Shown: positions 11,565 through 22,988, counted from the first letter of the stretch. The stretch is DNA of 64,000 nucleotides from Guyanagaster necrorhizus (GCF_019112545.1 NW_025064887.1:261448-325447); one strand, 5' to 3'. The notes: generated by a model not told the origin, from the sequence alone. Made by a program: numbers and translations.

Positions 11565-12464
11565 ATGTCCACCTCTCTCTCAAATCCACCTATCTCTTCG
11601 AATCTTGATGGGTCGTCTCTGCTCGTCGCCTGGCAGCTCAAGGGCAAGACTGTTCTCATTGTCGGCGGAGGAGAAGTCGCGTCAGGACGTATTGAAGCCG
11701 TTCTTTCCGCGGATGCAAAGGTCGTCGTTCTTGCTCCCGCCAAGGGTCTTCACCCTCGAACCAAGCGATTCATAGAACTCTGTCTGGATCATATCACATA
11801 TTATGATCGTCATTTCTCTGGGCCCGCAGAACTCCACAAGATGGACATGGTCCTTACTGCTCTCGATGATCCTAACAGCTCCCGCCAAATCGTCGAGCTG
11901 TGCCGCGAGCAAAGAATTCCCGTCAATGCTGCAGACATACCTGATCTATGTGACTTCTATTTTGGTGCTCAGATACGCGATGGTCCCTTGCAAATCATGA
12001 TATCGACCAACGGGTCTAGTCCCAGGATAGCAGCGTTACTCAAGGCGAAACTCAGTAGCGCGTTAGGCGGGTATGAAGGCGAGTCTATCAGACGAGTTGG
12101 AGAGTTGAGGGATCGCCTCAAGGACCGTGCACCTGGCATTGGAGGAGCGGTCAGTCGACGCAGGATGAAGTGGATGTCTCAGCTATGCAATGAGTGGGAC
12201 ATGGAAGAATTGACTCAACTGGATGACTCAATGATTGTAAAGCTGCTTGATGAAGGATGGGAGCAGAACCGTGTACCCTCTGTGCATGACGTTGGTGGAA
12301 AGTCGAAACTCAGGCGGGGGAGATTATCGAAGGATGTTTTCCAGTCGACCTTTCAGGATTTTCAGGCAATCCCATACGGTGGTTCTACAGTACTGCCAGC
12401 TGCGTTGGGGTTCTTAGCGGGCGGCGTGTCCGTCGCTATGTTATTTATGTATCACCGACAATGA
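11565..12464 (+). CDS. MET8: Siroheme synthase Met8: precorrin-2 dehydrogenase / sirohydrochlorin ferrochelatase
   Basis: Met8 oxidises precorrin-2 with NAD and inserts iron to make siroheme, the cofactor of sulfite and nitrite reductases. A single uninterrupted frame codes 299 residues. The N-terminal Rossmann fold shows KTVLIVGGGEVASGRIEAVL. The conserved VNAADIPDLCDFYFGA holds an Asp expected at the catalytic position of yeast Met8 (Asp141), and ISTNGSSPRIAALLKAKL follows. The helical C-terminal domain continues to MSQLCNEW. The end is a hydrophobic segment, VLPAALGFLAGGVSVAMLF, then MYHRQ, which looks like a tail anchor. The lack of introns contrasts with nearly all neighbours. Confidence 0.93.
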   Translation: MSTSLSNPPISSNLDGSSLLVAWQLKGKTVLIVGGGEVASGRIEAVLSADAKVVVLAPAKGLHPRTKRFIELCLDHITYYDRHFSGPAELHKMDMVLTALDDPNSSRQIVELCREQRIPVNAADIPDLCDFYFGAQIRDGPLQIMISTNGSSPRIAALLKAKLSSALGGYEGESIRRVGELRDRLKDRAPGIGGAVSRRRMKWMSQLCNEWDMEELTQLDDSMIVKLLDEGWEQNRVPSVHDVGGKSKLRRGRLSKDVFQSTFQDFQAIPYGGSTVLPAALGFLAGGVSVAMLFMYHRQ

Positions 12465-13898
12465 GAGGTGTGTCCGTCCATTCATTCATTCCATTGATAT
12501 CATTTAGCGATCACTTGATGTAACAGTTGAAAGGTGGAAAAATATGACAACGGGAGATTTTCTATAATGTTAGAACAATAAATCTCGTTCCAACAATTCG
12601 GATTTACATTAAGTAGATGGCATTTACCACAAGCTGAGTTGAAATCTTTCCAGACAAGCTCTACCCCCGATGACTGCGCAGAAAAGGCCAGTACACTTGA
12701 CTCTTTAAGCACAGTTTATCGCTGAACAGAGGGATGTTCATATTCTTGTACCATCCCTTATCTACGATAAAATAGGCCCGGACATTGAAATGCCCTAGCA
12801 AAGGAATTCGGAAATAGAGGAATTTTAATCTTTAGCATCATACCTCGACGCTCCCAGATTCGCGATTTAGAACTGGCCCAAACTTATCAGATTTCACCAA
12901 CCATCACGGCAAGAAAAACATGTGCTCGACATTTTATAGGCTAAACAACGTTTCCGAGTTCCTAAAAATTACGGGAATGAATTTGTAAACAGTAAATCCA
13001 GATTCTTCGATCCAAAGGGTCCAAACCAGTTAGAAACGCTCCGAAGTGGAGCACTGCGGATTGCCGATGTCGAAATTACACTCGGGCAAACTTAAAATTC
13101 CGGGCCCATCCGACAGCCTTGGCAGCGGGTGCCGCCCGGAGGAACGCGTAGGTCCAAATTGAGAAAAACCCTGTGCCCACAATGAGGGTGAAACTCGATG
13201 GGAACGGAAACTCGCTACCAGCGACACGTTCCCATAACTATCATCCGATATCGCCCATCAAGCCCATCAATTATGGCGTCACGGTTTATCATGACAGGAG
13301 CATGAGGAATCCTGACGTGGAGAAACGGGTTCAACAGATAAAGCATGGTCAAGTACGCCATCAGGAACGACGACACACAAGGTACGCATGAAGGTCCATA
13401 AGGATATCAGTAGGGTACAGTAATAAGCTGATGACGGCAAGAGCAATGAACAGTCAGCGTTATGGAGGGCGACCTTTCATACATCCTGAAGACGGCGATG
13501 ATCAGCTAGCAATCGGTAAGAGCAGGGAAAGCACAGTAGAACAGCTGCCTTTGTATCAAAGCGCTAGACGAAAGAGTGCTCGACGAAATCATGTATGAGA
13601 AGGTAACTCAACAATCATGATGCTCCAGACGATGAAAGCAGCGTTAACGACATACAGGGTATGAGGGAAGAAAGACAACAGACGCGATACTGGGGGAACG
13701 GAAGAAGAATCGTAATTATGCGCAAGCTTTATATAAGAACACGGTTGCGTGACGTGAGCAATTTTCGCCCTCCGCCTTTTTGCGATTGGCTTAGCGTCGC
13801 TGACTCAGCCATAAATTGCCTCATTCTGCTCCACTTCCACTACAAATCTTCGTCGGCAAAGTATTTTCGGCCACAACGTGCTGGACTACACTACACTT

Positions 13899-13924
13899 CT
13901 CCTCCTCCTCCTCCTCCTCCTCCT
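13899..13924. repeat. (CTC)n microsatellite
   Basis: A run of about eight and a half CTC/CCT triplets lies in the presumed promoter or 5' leader of the ferric reductase gene, about 340 bp before its start. It is read directly from the sequence. Confidence 0.9.
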
Positions 13925-13975
13925 ACAGACATCGCAGAGCCTCCCTACTACCTGCCTTCATCATATCGTACTCTT

Positions 13976-14020
13976 GGGATTCCCCATAACGTTTCTACTA
14001 GCAAGTCTATGGGGAATCCC
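13976..14020. repeat. Perfect 13-bp inverted repeat with 19-nt loop
   Basis: The left arm GGGATTCCCCATA (13976-13988) is the exact reverse complement of the right arm TATGGGGAATCCC (14008-14020). If transcribed it would form a stable stem-loop in the leader of the ferric reductase mRNA; as DNA it could be a protein binding site. The left arm itself contains the near-palindrome GGGATTCCCC. Confidence 0.85.
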
Positions 14021-14267
14021 TTCGGCCTCGTCCTGCCGACCTGCGTCACAGTCACGCCATTATTTTCTAATCTCTTCGGGTCCCGATGATGGCCGCATTT
14101 GGGCACTGGCAGGGGCGCAGATCTCCAACTGGCTAGCTTTACAAGTTGTACCGAGACCGAGGCTTCGCCTAATTTATCTAGATGTATAAATTCAGACCAT
14201 GTAGTTGCAGACGCGTGCGGCCTACTTTACTGTCGGCCTCACCGTCTTTTCCTGGGTTTCAGCTGCC

Positions 14268-16524
14268 ATGGATTCACTTCTACTTACTCGAATGTCCTCA
14301 GATCCAGAGGCGGGGACATATTACCATGGCCATTACGTCCCAACGGATGCGCAAGTCACAGAGTACCAATCTACCCACGAACCTTGGGCTAAGTCTGTAA
14401 AATACGGCTATTACGGATTATATTTCTTCGCCGTCACTATCTTCATTGCGATCTTGTTTAATGTTCACTTCAGGATTCTTCAGCGACGCAGGTGAGTACC
14501 CTAGTATTCCTTTCCTTTTGTAAATAATATACTGATATATCGTACCACAGTCTCACAGCTGCGCCGATGTCGCAGTCTCTGACCTTGCAAGATAAATTCT
14601 ATGCTCTCTTTCGACTACTTGCGTACCCACGAGTTCCTACCTCAGTCAATAGATTCATCTCTCCATGGTACACCGCCGGAAATCAAGGCCAAACTTTGCT
14701 TCTTGGCGCGGGTTTCCTTTTTACTACTCTTTACTGCTTCGCGGACACATATTACTACAGGCCTCCGTTTTGTATGACGTCGGTCCTTTATGTTTCGATA
14801 GTCCTTGACCTATTTTGCTAGATGGATCTTCCCCTCTGGGATTGCGAAGCGAATGGCTGGCGATGGCGATGCTTCCATTTCTCATAGTATTCGGACACAA
14901 AATCAACTTCATTGGTACTTTAATAGGTGGGTCTAACTTTTCCCTTATTGAGCATACTCTTACGTTCGTTATGGCTAATCAGGTAGCTCCCACGAAAAGA
15001 TGCAGGTCTTCCATCAAGGAGTGGCGGGCCTACATTTGTACATGTCTCTGGTACACACCATTTCCATGACTATACGCTCAATTCGGTGAGCTTGCATGGT
15101 TTTGGGGTTAGGGCAATAGACCAATACCTTCTTAGACAACAAGGAATCCGCTATGACTTCCGAAACAATGTGAGTCCAAGCAGATTTGTTGACCTGGATC
15201 TAAATCTTGATTCAGAGTTCCTATCGGACCGGTTTCATTGCCCTCGCACCATTGATCTGGCTTTGCTGCGCTAGCCTTCCCATCTTCCGAAAGGCGGGGT
15301 ACGAGTTTTTCTGGCTTTTCCATCTCCTGGCTATTGCAAGTGGGTACCGTATCTTTGAACGTGCCAGCTATCTTTCACGTCTCATCTAGTTTACTTTGGA
15401 TACTTGTGGCTCCACTGCTTTCAAGAGCTGGACGGAGCGTCAGTCTTACTTATGAAATTGCGAGAATCGTCCGCTTATGATAAGGTACCAGATACTATAT
15501 GTATGCAACATTTGCAGTTTTTGGCTGGGGCATTGTGCTCCGTATTGCTTATATGGTTTATGTCAACCTGCATATCCATGTCGCGCGTGTTCGTGTAACA
15601 CCATCTGGCATGTTGAACCTCAGCATTTCCACAAAACTCCGGTGGTCCCCCGGCCAGCATGTATTCCTTCGTTTCCTCAGTGTACGCCCACTAGAGTCCC
15701 ACCCCTTCTCCATCGCGAGCATCCCGAACAGCAACGACCAACCAAATAGCATGTCTTTCACCATCGTACCGATGAAGGGTTTCACCAGCTCCCTCAAAGA
15801 CTACTGTAACAGAGCTGGCGGTCACCGGGACCTATTTGTTCTCCTTGATGGGCCCTTCGGACATTCAACACCAGAACTCCGGGCTTTTGACAATGCTTTG
15901 CTCATAGCCGGAGGCAGTGGTATTTCATATATTCTCTCTATCTTCCAGGATCTCGTTCGATGCCATAAAGGCGAAGGGGGCGAGAAGACACGGTGCAACA
16001 AAATTGAGTTGATTTGGGTTGTTCGTTCTAGAGGTAAATATTATGTTGTCCTCCTTCTCACCCATGGTTGCTAACTGCCCTACGGATCAACATCAGGAGA
16101 TGGAGCAATACGTCTCTGATACCATTAATGGAATCAGCGACGCTGGGATTTCTGTCAGTTTCTTCGTCACCGGAAAAGATGCTGGAGCGACGGGCATGGA
16201 GTCGAAGATCAGTTCGGATGATGACCTTGTGAGCAACATCAAAGAAACATCTCACTCCGAGGGGTATTGGCACGCTGGACGCCCAAATTTTCTTGATATA
16301 ATTCGAGAAAGATCACAGACATGGGAAGGACGTGTCGCAGTAACTGGTGAGTTTTTATATCGTCTCTTCTTACTGTGTTTCTCTGATGTACTCACTCAGC
16401 ATGCGGTTCCGAATCGATGATATCCGATGTTAGCAACACCGTTTCCCAAGTACAGATTGATATACTCAAACAAAGGACGACGTGTAAAGAAATGTATCTG
16501 CAAACTGACTTTTATGGTTGGTAG
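14268..16524 (+). CDS. Ferric reductase (FRE family, ferric-chelate reductase / NADPH oxidoreductase)
   Basis: This plasma-membrane flavocytochrome passes electrons from NADPH through FAD and two haems to reduce ferric iron outside the cell. Exon 1 starts at ATG 14268 (MDSLLLTRM) and ends at 14491; exon 2 starts at 14551. At least ten exons follow. The membrane part has LYFFAVTIFIAILFNV, HKINFIGTLIGSSHEKMQ, FHQGVAGLHLYMSLVHT and FWLFHLLAI plus YFGYLWLHC, with paired histidines for haem. The FAD site is HPFSIASI, the NAD site GPFGHST then LLIAGGSGISYILS, and the C-terminal ACGSESM and TDFYGW are typical. The junction after 16015 (IELIWVV, then EMEQYVSDTI) does not fit a clean GT..AG pair in phase, so that exon edge is uncertain. 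Confidence 0.87.
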
Positions 16525-16718
16525 CCTGTGGTTGATAGACCCAGGTTAGTCAACATGTGGCTCAAGTCAATGTCTCTAGTTAGGAAATCGTACATATTAT
16601 TATGCATATATGTATGGAAAAACAGTTTTTGTCTAACCTTAAAGCCGCTTGCCAGGCTAGCTACTGTTGTTGTTTGTTCCTTTCCACGTGACCGTGACTT
16701 TCTCGATCTTAGACCACG

Positions 16719-17783
16719 ATGTCCTCAATAGGCCCCGCAATCCCTCCGCACCTTCTCGGCCAAAGTGAGCGCGCCGACGAAGATGATGAAGAACGTCCTG
16801 GCCCTTCGGTCGTGGGTCCTCAACTACCTTCAGAACTGGTGAATCGACAGCAACAAGGTGATGATGACGATGAAGATGATTATGTACCTGCTTTGCCACC
16901 AGAGCTCCTCGCTGCACGTCAAGTAGGTCCGCCAAAACGAGTCCAAGGCCCAGCTTTACCGACCTACGATGACGAGTCGGATGATGATATAGGTCCGAAA
17001 CCTCTATCTGCAGGGCGAACCGGCACTTACGACACAGACGGTGTCAAGCAATTCATGGAACAAGAAGAAAAACGAAGGAAGAAGATTGAGGTACGCTGAT
17101 GTTTTACTCTGCTGAGTTCAGCTCCTAAATGTAGACGCAGGAAGCATCTCGGCCTAAAGCACCCAAAAGAGACGAATGGATGTTAGTGCCCCCTTCGTCC
17201 TCTGATTTACTTGGGAGTGAGCCTACTTCTCCTCTTTTATAATAATGTTATCGTTGATCATCACCATCATAGCTTTGGACCCTACAAAACTCAACAGACC
17301 TCGACAATTCGCTAGGTCCGCCGCGCCAGCGAAGGAGACGGAAAATAATCTATGGACAGAGACACCTGCTGAGAGGCAGCAACGACTCGCCGATGAGGTG
17401 TCTGGAAAACGACGGCGTGCTGTGAACACTGATAACAGTTTGAGCGCTGAAGAGGCATTAGAAGCGAGGAAGAGGCAGAAAATGGATGAGAGCATCCGGA
17501 AGGGTGTGGACGAGCACACTGTGTGTCGTGGTTTCATTTACTCTTCCTCGACTGATTTGTATTGTAGCGCAAAGTTCGAGGCTCGGCATTGGTCGACTCT
17601 CACGCAAAGTCAGTGGGAAAGAAAGATGACGAAGAGGATCCATCTAAGGCTATTTGGGACCACACCCGAGATATGTCCGTTGGCGGCCGGTTGTTGGACG
17701 ACAGTACACGACAGAAGATGCTACGAGACGCAAAGGGCCTCAGCGACCGGTTCGGCGCCGGGAAAGGTGGTAGTTTCTTGTAA
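16719..17783 (+). CDS. GPALPP motif protein (DUF3752, GPALPP1-like)
   Basis: This is a small acidic protein of the GPALPP1/DUF3752 family, of unknown biochemical role. Four exons (16719-17090, 17135-17216, 17273-17520, 17568-17783) code 305 residues. Proline motifs repeat along the N-terminal half: IGPAIPPHLL, VGPQLPSELV, VPALPPELLAARQ, QGPALPTYDD and IGPKPL, with acidic spacers. The C-terminal DUF3752 part has RDEWMLVPP, FARSAAPAKETENNLWTETP, RQQRLADEV and ends DRFGAGKGGSFL. Length and motif order match the family. Its start is about 195 bp after the ferric reductase stop, on the same strand. Confidence 0.87.
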
Positions 17784-18024
17784 AGTGTCAGTTTATCTCT
17801 GTCTCTTTTTCACCATCTATTTCGTTTCTGTTCTAATATCAATCAAAGAGCACACGGTCCTGCAAATCACTGATAACGATCCACCATGATCGTGACTGAC
17901 CTCAACTATCGCATCGAAACTAGCCGTCTTCTACATCTCACACTGCCGTCAAGTTCCCACGTCTGCACTTCGTTGAACTCTACAACTCTGCCTCCTTATT
18001 ATTGTCTGCACTAACACCGGCATC

Positions 18025-18596
18025 ATGACCGCAGAACATGCCAAAGCAACCATCGGCAAACGCTTCGTAGCTCCTCAGGCCCAACATGGGCGGCCAGTAC
18101 TTAGCCTCACCCAAAGAGACCTCAAGGCCTGTTGGGATTTCGAGCCTAATGAAAGGCAATTCACTCGAAGAGTTGCATTCCGTGCCCGACGTGGGATTCG
18201 CTATGCTCCCCGAGGTATATCAGCAAGGATACATGACGGAAACATTGTTCGACTAGGCATTGGGTGCCGGGGGAGGTTTTGGATTTACAGACGTAAAAAA
18301 TATTGCGGGTCGGCGGGTTCTTGAGAAGCTGGATTGAAATATCTTGGGATACCTTTGCTTCGAGGATTTGGAAGTGAATAATTCCATTGCATGCCTCCAA
18401 ACATGGTGGATTTGAAGGCGTAAGGGATCGAGTAGGTTCTCATAATTTGATTGACTTGGAGAATTTCCGTATCCAAGAAAAATTCGGATCGTCTCTTGTA
18501 TATGGTTTACAACCTTCGATGAGTATTTTCAAGAAACCTTCTCCCACTAGACCTACTTCAGGGATATCATCGGGTCCCCCAATTGCCCAAGCCTGA
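18025..18596 (+). CDS. Unclear small gene, exon structure unresolved
   Basis: A pyrimidine-rich leader is followed by ATG 18025 and an open frame of 100 codons to 18324 (MTAEHAKATIGKRFVAPQAQ onward). A donor-like GTATAT at 18214 and an acceptor-like CTAG before GCATTGGG would switch to a Gly-rich frame (GAGGGFGFTD). A second open stretch at 18387-18596 ends FKKPSPTRPTSG and might be a later exon. No domain is recognised, and the antisense frame over 18450-18600 is also open. It could be a real orphan gene, a non-coding transcript or chance frames. Confidence 0.3.
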
Positions 18597-18819
18597 GGTA
18601 GCGAGAAACAAAGTATGCATTAAAAGGACGTACTATCATACCTCCCCTTCTCTCCAGTTAAGAAGCCGTAACCTTCCGTCCAAAAAAATGATTGTACAAT
18701 GAATACATCCTGGGTAATAGGTGGTATGTAAGAGCACTGGCAAATTTAGAAAAGAATATGGCAACAGCAACGACTTTCGTAGGTGTGAGACTTATACATG
18801 TCGGTTCGTGAGTCGTAAG

Positions 18820-21051
18820 TCAGATTGTTTGGGGTAGCATTATCCTCAGTACGCGTGAATTTGTCGTGTCATCTACAGTAGTCATGCCATGCCTGAGACA
18901 AAGTCAGTCAGTGCCCACGTAAAGAAAAGGGCTGGAGACGCACGACTTCATTGCGGTATTCAATTTCGCCTTGACGTCACGTCTCTTCGTTGCCTTTGCC
19001 ACGGTTACAACCAGTGGCTTGTCGACTTTTCCTGTACTCAGAAGATACGCCAGCCGCTTTTCTGTAAAGTCCACCGCCTTCTGCGCTGTCAGCCCGCTCA
19101 AATCGATCTCGTTAGATTGCTCATCCAAATTGTTGTCTTGTACGAAATGATTAGCAACAAGAAAGACAGAAGAACACAAACACCCACCGTAATAGAATTT
19201 CTTCTCCGCTCTTTCTCTAGTTTTTGCCATCTTTCGCCTCAGGGCTTCCAACTCCTTGATCTTTAAGGACTTCAGGCCTACACCAGCCGCGCCATCGGCT
19301 TCGAGCGCATCTATCTGCCGCTCCAACTCCCTCTCCTGGCTGCTGTACCCAGCCATTTTGGCTTGGGAATCTCTAGCGTCTTGAAGGAGAGAAGTTGTAG
19401 AAGTGACGCTCGTGTCGCTAGAGGGCGAGGGTGATTTTGCGCCCGATTCAGCTTCGGGGGAGTCGACTTCATCATTGGTAGAAAGTACGTCCGGATAGGG
19501 AGGGGGAGGGTTCGTTTGGTCCTCTGCCGTGATATTTAGGATATCTTTGTTGATAGAGGATGCGCGCGCAAGGCTACTGGTCATATCCGTGAATTCTGAT
19601 GTTGACGCTATCATTGAATGTGAATGCTGGAGGGCACCCGCGGCTGTAGATGATTCAGGATTATCGGGTGAATCGTCTACCGATGAATCTGTTGCAGGAG
19701 AAACGATTATTGGGGATTCTACTGCAGCAGAAGTGGCATGAGTAGGAATCTCTGCTTGAGAATAATGGACGGGAATGGGCATTGCTGGCGGAGATCCATT
19801 GTCTGTCTTGAAATCAAATGGAGACGTTGAAAACGATGCATCGACTTCGGACCAAGCTTTGTGTTTACCTAATGGTTGTGATGAAGTCGGAGCTATTGTT
19901 TCAGAGCGAACCTGTGACGGAGCGCGAGACGAAGAAGAGAACATCTTCAGGGGACGCATAGGGTCATCCTTAGGTGGAGGCGTTGGCGCACCGTCCTCCA
20001 TCTCTACGTTCTCCCAGTCAGTGTCAAGAGCTGTTTCTGGGAGATCAGGAATGATCGGAACCTCCGAGGCAGGCGGAGTAACGACACGTTCTTCCTGGGG
20101 ATGTTCATAGGGAGAGTGTTCAGGAGTGGGGGGGAAGACAGTGGGATCTTGCTTCAGCGTATTGGGTTCCTCTTCCGCCACAACAATCTCTGGGAGATCC
20201 ACGGTAGTTGGGTCCATATGCTCTTTCGTGTCGGAGGAGGAGGAGGAGGAGGAAGAGGCGTATAGATCATCATTGTCCCGAGGAGGCATAGAAGGGAATG
20301 TGAATTCTCTCGACGTACCCTGGCCTGATAGCAGACTTTCTGTATCCGCCCCCTGGATTGGAACAGAAAGAGATACGGGAGGGGATGCGGGTGAGCTGGC
20401 TGATAAAGAACTCTGGGTCTCTGCCTCCGACACTTCACCTGGGAAAAAACCTGGTACAGGTCTCTTAGGTGGACGGGGTACAGGTGGGACATCTAGAGAG
20501 GATTGAGAAATTGTCGGAGTAACAGTGAGCACAGATGGCGTTCGTGAGCCAACTGCTGAGGAAATGACAGAGGCCGCCCGGGATGGCGAAAATCGGACAA
20601 TGCGAGGCTTCGTGAATGGCGTCAAAGTGGGCACCGACCTCGTCAGCAAAAAGAGCTCCCGTCGGAGGCGGTGCCATGCCTTGCGCATGCCCGTCTCCTG
20701 CCAAATTCCTGGTGCAATATCTGCCAGCACTATCCCCAGGCCGGTCCAGACGACGACGAGAAGCAAGCGGGTGATGCTCTCGGTGACCAAAAAATCGATA
20801 AAAAGACGGACTGCATATCCAACATATGGATCAAACGAGTATGGCATTTTCTGGAGGAAATGTAGAAGGATGATGCCCTCCCAGAGGCCAATGATAGTAC
20901 CAGTGAGCTTGAGGTTGTTGCGGCCGACGGTGTCGACAACGAAACGAAGGGAAAGACCTAATCCTATGGCGAATATGCTGTCCATGATGAGGGCGACGCG
21001 ACGGTTGCTGACATGGAAGGGCGACGATCGTGATGAAAACACTGAGCTCAT
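18820..21051 (-). CDS. Membrane protein with C-terminal Smr-like domain
   Basis: The start is ATG at 21049-21051 (MSSVFSSRSSPFHV). The first 140 residues hold several hydrophobic segments (IFAIGLGLSLRFVV, LTGTIIGLWEGIILLHFL, LLLVVVWTGLGIVLADI). A disordered centre of about 400 residues rich in Ser, Pro, Asp and Glu follows, including a Ser run coded by a GGA/TCC microsatellite near 20240-20255. After a coiled segment (ERELERQIDALEADG and KELEALRRKMAKTRERAEKK) comes an Smr-like block: NEIDLSGLTAQKAV, FTEKRLAYLL, PLVVTVAKATKRRDVKAKL. An intron removes about 19195-19141. A last intron after AMKS would give a tail ending RVLRIMLPQTI with stop at 18820; without it the frame stops at 18904. The usual His of the Smr DLHGL motif is Ser here. 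Confidence 0.7.
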
Positions 21052-21680
21052 CGTCCGGTGGTGATAACAAAAGGAGACTATATTTGGGTTTGATGGGGAA
21101 TTATTTATTTTGTAAATAAATATGCTTATATGTTCAGTATATTTACCACCTCGAGTCGTTCAATATTGGCATGTAACACAGCTGCTGATGTGTGCAAGAA
21201 GCTAAAGGTTCTGTTTTGTCTTACAGCCTGCCATCGCCGCGAAATAGGATGATGTCCCGCTAACCTCAGCAATCCCCATAGTAACCTTGTAGTAACCAAC
21301 AAGTTCAGACATATTAATAGCGACATTGGCCAGTATTGCACTTTCCAGCCTGACGATACTAACAAATTCGACACCCGGGAATTCTGCCTACAAGTTTACC
21401 TATGGAAGTCCTACAGGAACCAAAGTCAAACGTGACAGAGATGTGAACGGAGAGGATAGCTTGAACTTCGTGCACCGATAGTAGTATAGTCTGCGAGAAG
21501 TAAGAATCTTAGAGAAAATAGCAGTTGGGCTGGTGGACTCAGAGCTGAAGCTGGAAAATCTACCGCGCTATGCCATTCACAAGCTGGATGACACCGAAGA
21601 AATGTGCGATCTTATATATATAGGTAAGGAGGAAGTGACATGTCAAAAGTAGCGGTTCTGACTTGAAGACTCTGGCATCA
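21052..21680. other. Gene-free stretch of 630 bp
   Basis: No coding exon is supported. It should contain the promoter of the Smr-like gene (reading leftward from 21051) and the 3' end of the seven-helix gene. A/T-rich sequence at 21105-21140 lies 55-90 bp upstream of the Smr-like start. Confidence 0.45.
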
Positions 21681-22988
21681 TCAGACGTTCGATTTTTGAC
21701 CATTCTCACTTGCAACGGAATGCGAATCCACGAGAATACCACTTTGAGCACCAAGTGTGAGCTGCGTACTCGCCATGTTCTCGTGACGAGAACGAGCAAA
21801 GCGAATAGAACCAAAGGGCGTGGCAGTCAGTGCCGTTTCCTTCCAAGAATCGTCTGGGCGGGCATGCCCAGAAGCTACTCTGCCAACCATGAGGGTGGGC
21901 GCGATTCCCTGCACAAAATATAATCAACCGGATTCAGTCTGACGCTCAGTAGTATATTATGCTTACCCTGAACGCTGCGGCGATGACATCCAAGTAGTCA
22001 TCCGCGACGTTGTTTCTGGCGACCAAGGCCACGTAAACGATTAAAGATGCGGAGAAGAGAGCTGCCGACTCCACAACGACCTCAATGGCACCCCGATATG
22101 TGCGAATCCCCGATGCATAACGTGCTCCCCCAATGCTGACGATACGATACACAATTAGAATAGTACACAATAGCGTTGTAGTAAGCGCCATTGCGATGTA
22201 GACGGTTGTCAAGTCGATTGACGTTCCCTGAGCAGATTCTTGGCTTACGGAGTCTACCATGTCTCGTAAACCACGATAAGTTTGTATGCTTTTGATCGCT
22301 AAAAAAGAATTCAATACGCTTACTGTAGAGAAGCGAGAACTCGACTTACTGGCACTGGTTATGGTACACAAAATAGGGATCAAAACAATTAACCAGCGAT
22401 GACCCCAGACTACCCAGCAACGCCATATCTACGAGAGACCCTAGATTAGATTGACGAGTAAAAGAGCACGCCAAGCAACACACCAGCGCAGTGTCAGCGA
22501 GAGCCGTACTGATCAGCCCGGTAATACCAGAAACCAGATAATGAGGCGGTCGTAAGGAGGAAGTAGATCCGAACATCGCCATGAATACGCTCCAGAAATT
22601 CTGCCCATCGGTGATGAATGCGGTACGCGTGAAGGACCAATTAAAGGCAAAGTCGACCACAGCGAGGACGTAGAGTGATAGGACTGTGAACAGCATGAAC
22701 CCCCTGTATCTGTGGTCGTTTCCGTGGACTGCAACGGAAGGTATTTGACTTGTATGCAGAAGAGGAGAAGGGGAGGGACGTGCTTACACATGTACCACAA
22801 TGTACCACCTAGTATACAGCTATACGCGCCTAGTAGAGCTTTAGATCGAGGATGGAGGAAAGTGGAAATGAGAACGTACCGAGTAACAAAGCCTGAAGTA
22901 TCATCGTATTCAGATAGGCATCGAGCACTTGGAATATCATTGCAAGATCTGTGTCTGTGAGGTCCGGAATTGCGGGCTGTGATGCCAT
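21681..22988 (-). CDS. Basidiomycete seven-helix membrane protein, unknown function
   Basis: The start is ATG at 22986-22988 (MASQPAIPDLTDTDLAMIF). At least six exons on the minus strand join in frame. Hydrophobic segments follow one another: MLFTVLSLYVLAVVDFAF, the region before LISTALADTALIWRCWVVWG, WLIVLIPILCTITSA, TVYIAMALTTTLLCTILIVY, AIEVVVESAALFSASLIVYV and GIAPTLMVGRVA. The RCWVVWG(x)RW motif after the third or fourth helix marks a large agaricomycete family of orphan membrane proteins. A hydrophilic tail ends SENGQKSNV. The seven-helix layout resembles a receptor, but no ligand or G-protein link is known to me. Confidence 0.72.

Larger units (their letters stand above)
12465..14267. 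other. Gene-free stretch of 1.8 kb upstream of the ferric reductase
   Basis: No coding exon is supported. Near the right end are promoter-like elements: a TATA-like tttatataag around 13728, a CRE-like tgacgtgag near 13750 and an AP-1-like tgactca near 13801. Next come the CTC microsatellite and a perfect inverted repeat. A GATA-type site TTATCT lies at 14174-14179. Fungal iron regulators of the Urbs1/Sre type bind GATA sites, so this one could matter, but a single site proves little. Confidence 0.5.

Noticed and set aside
19529..20506. Plus-strand frames opposite the Smr-like gene
   Set aside because: They are antisense shadows of the Ser/Pro-rich centre of the long minus-strand frame.
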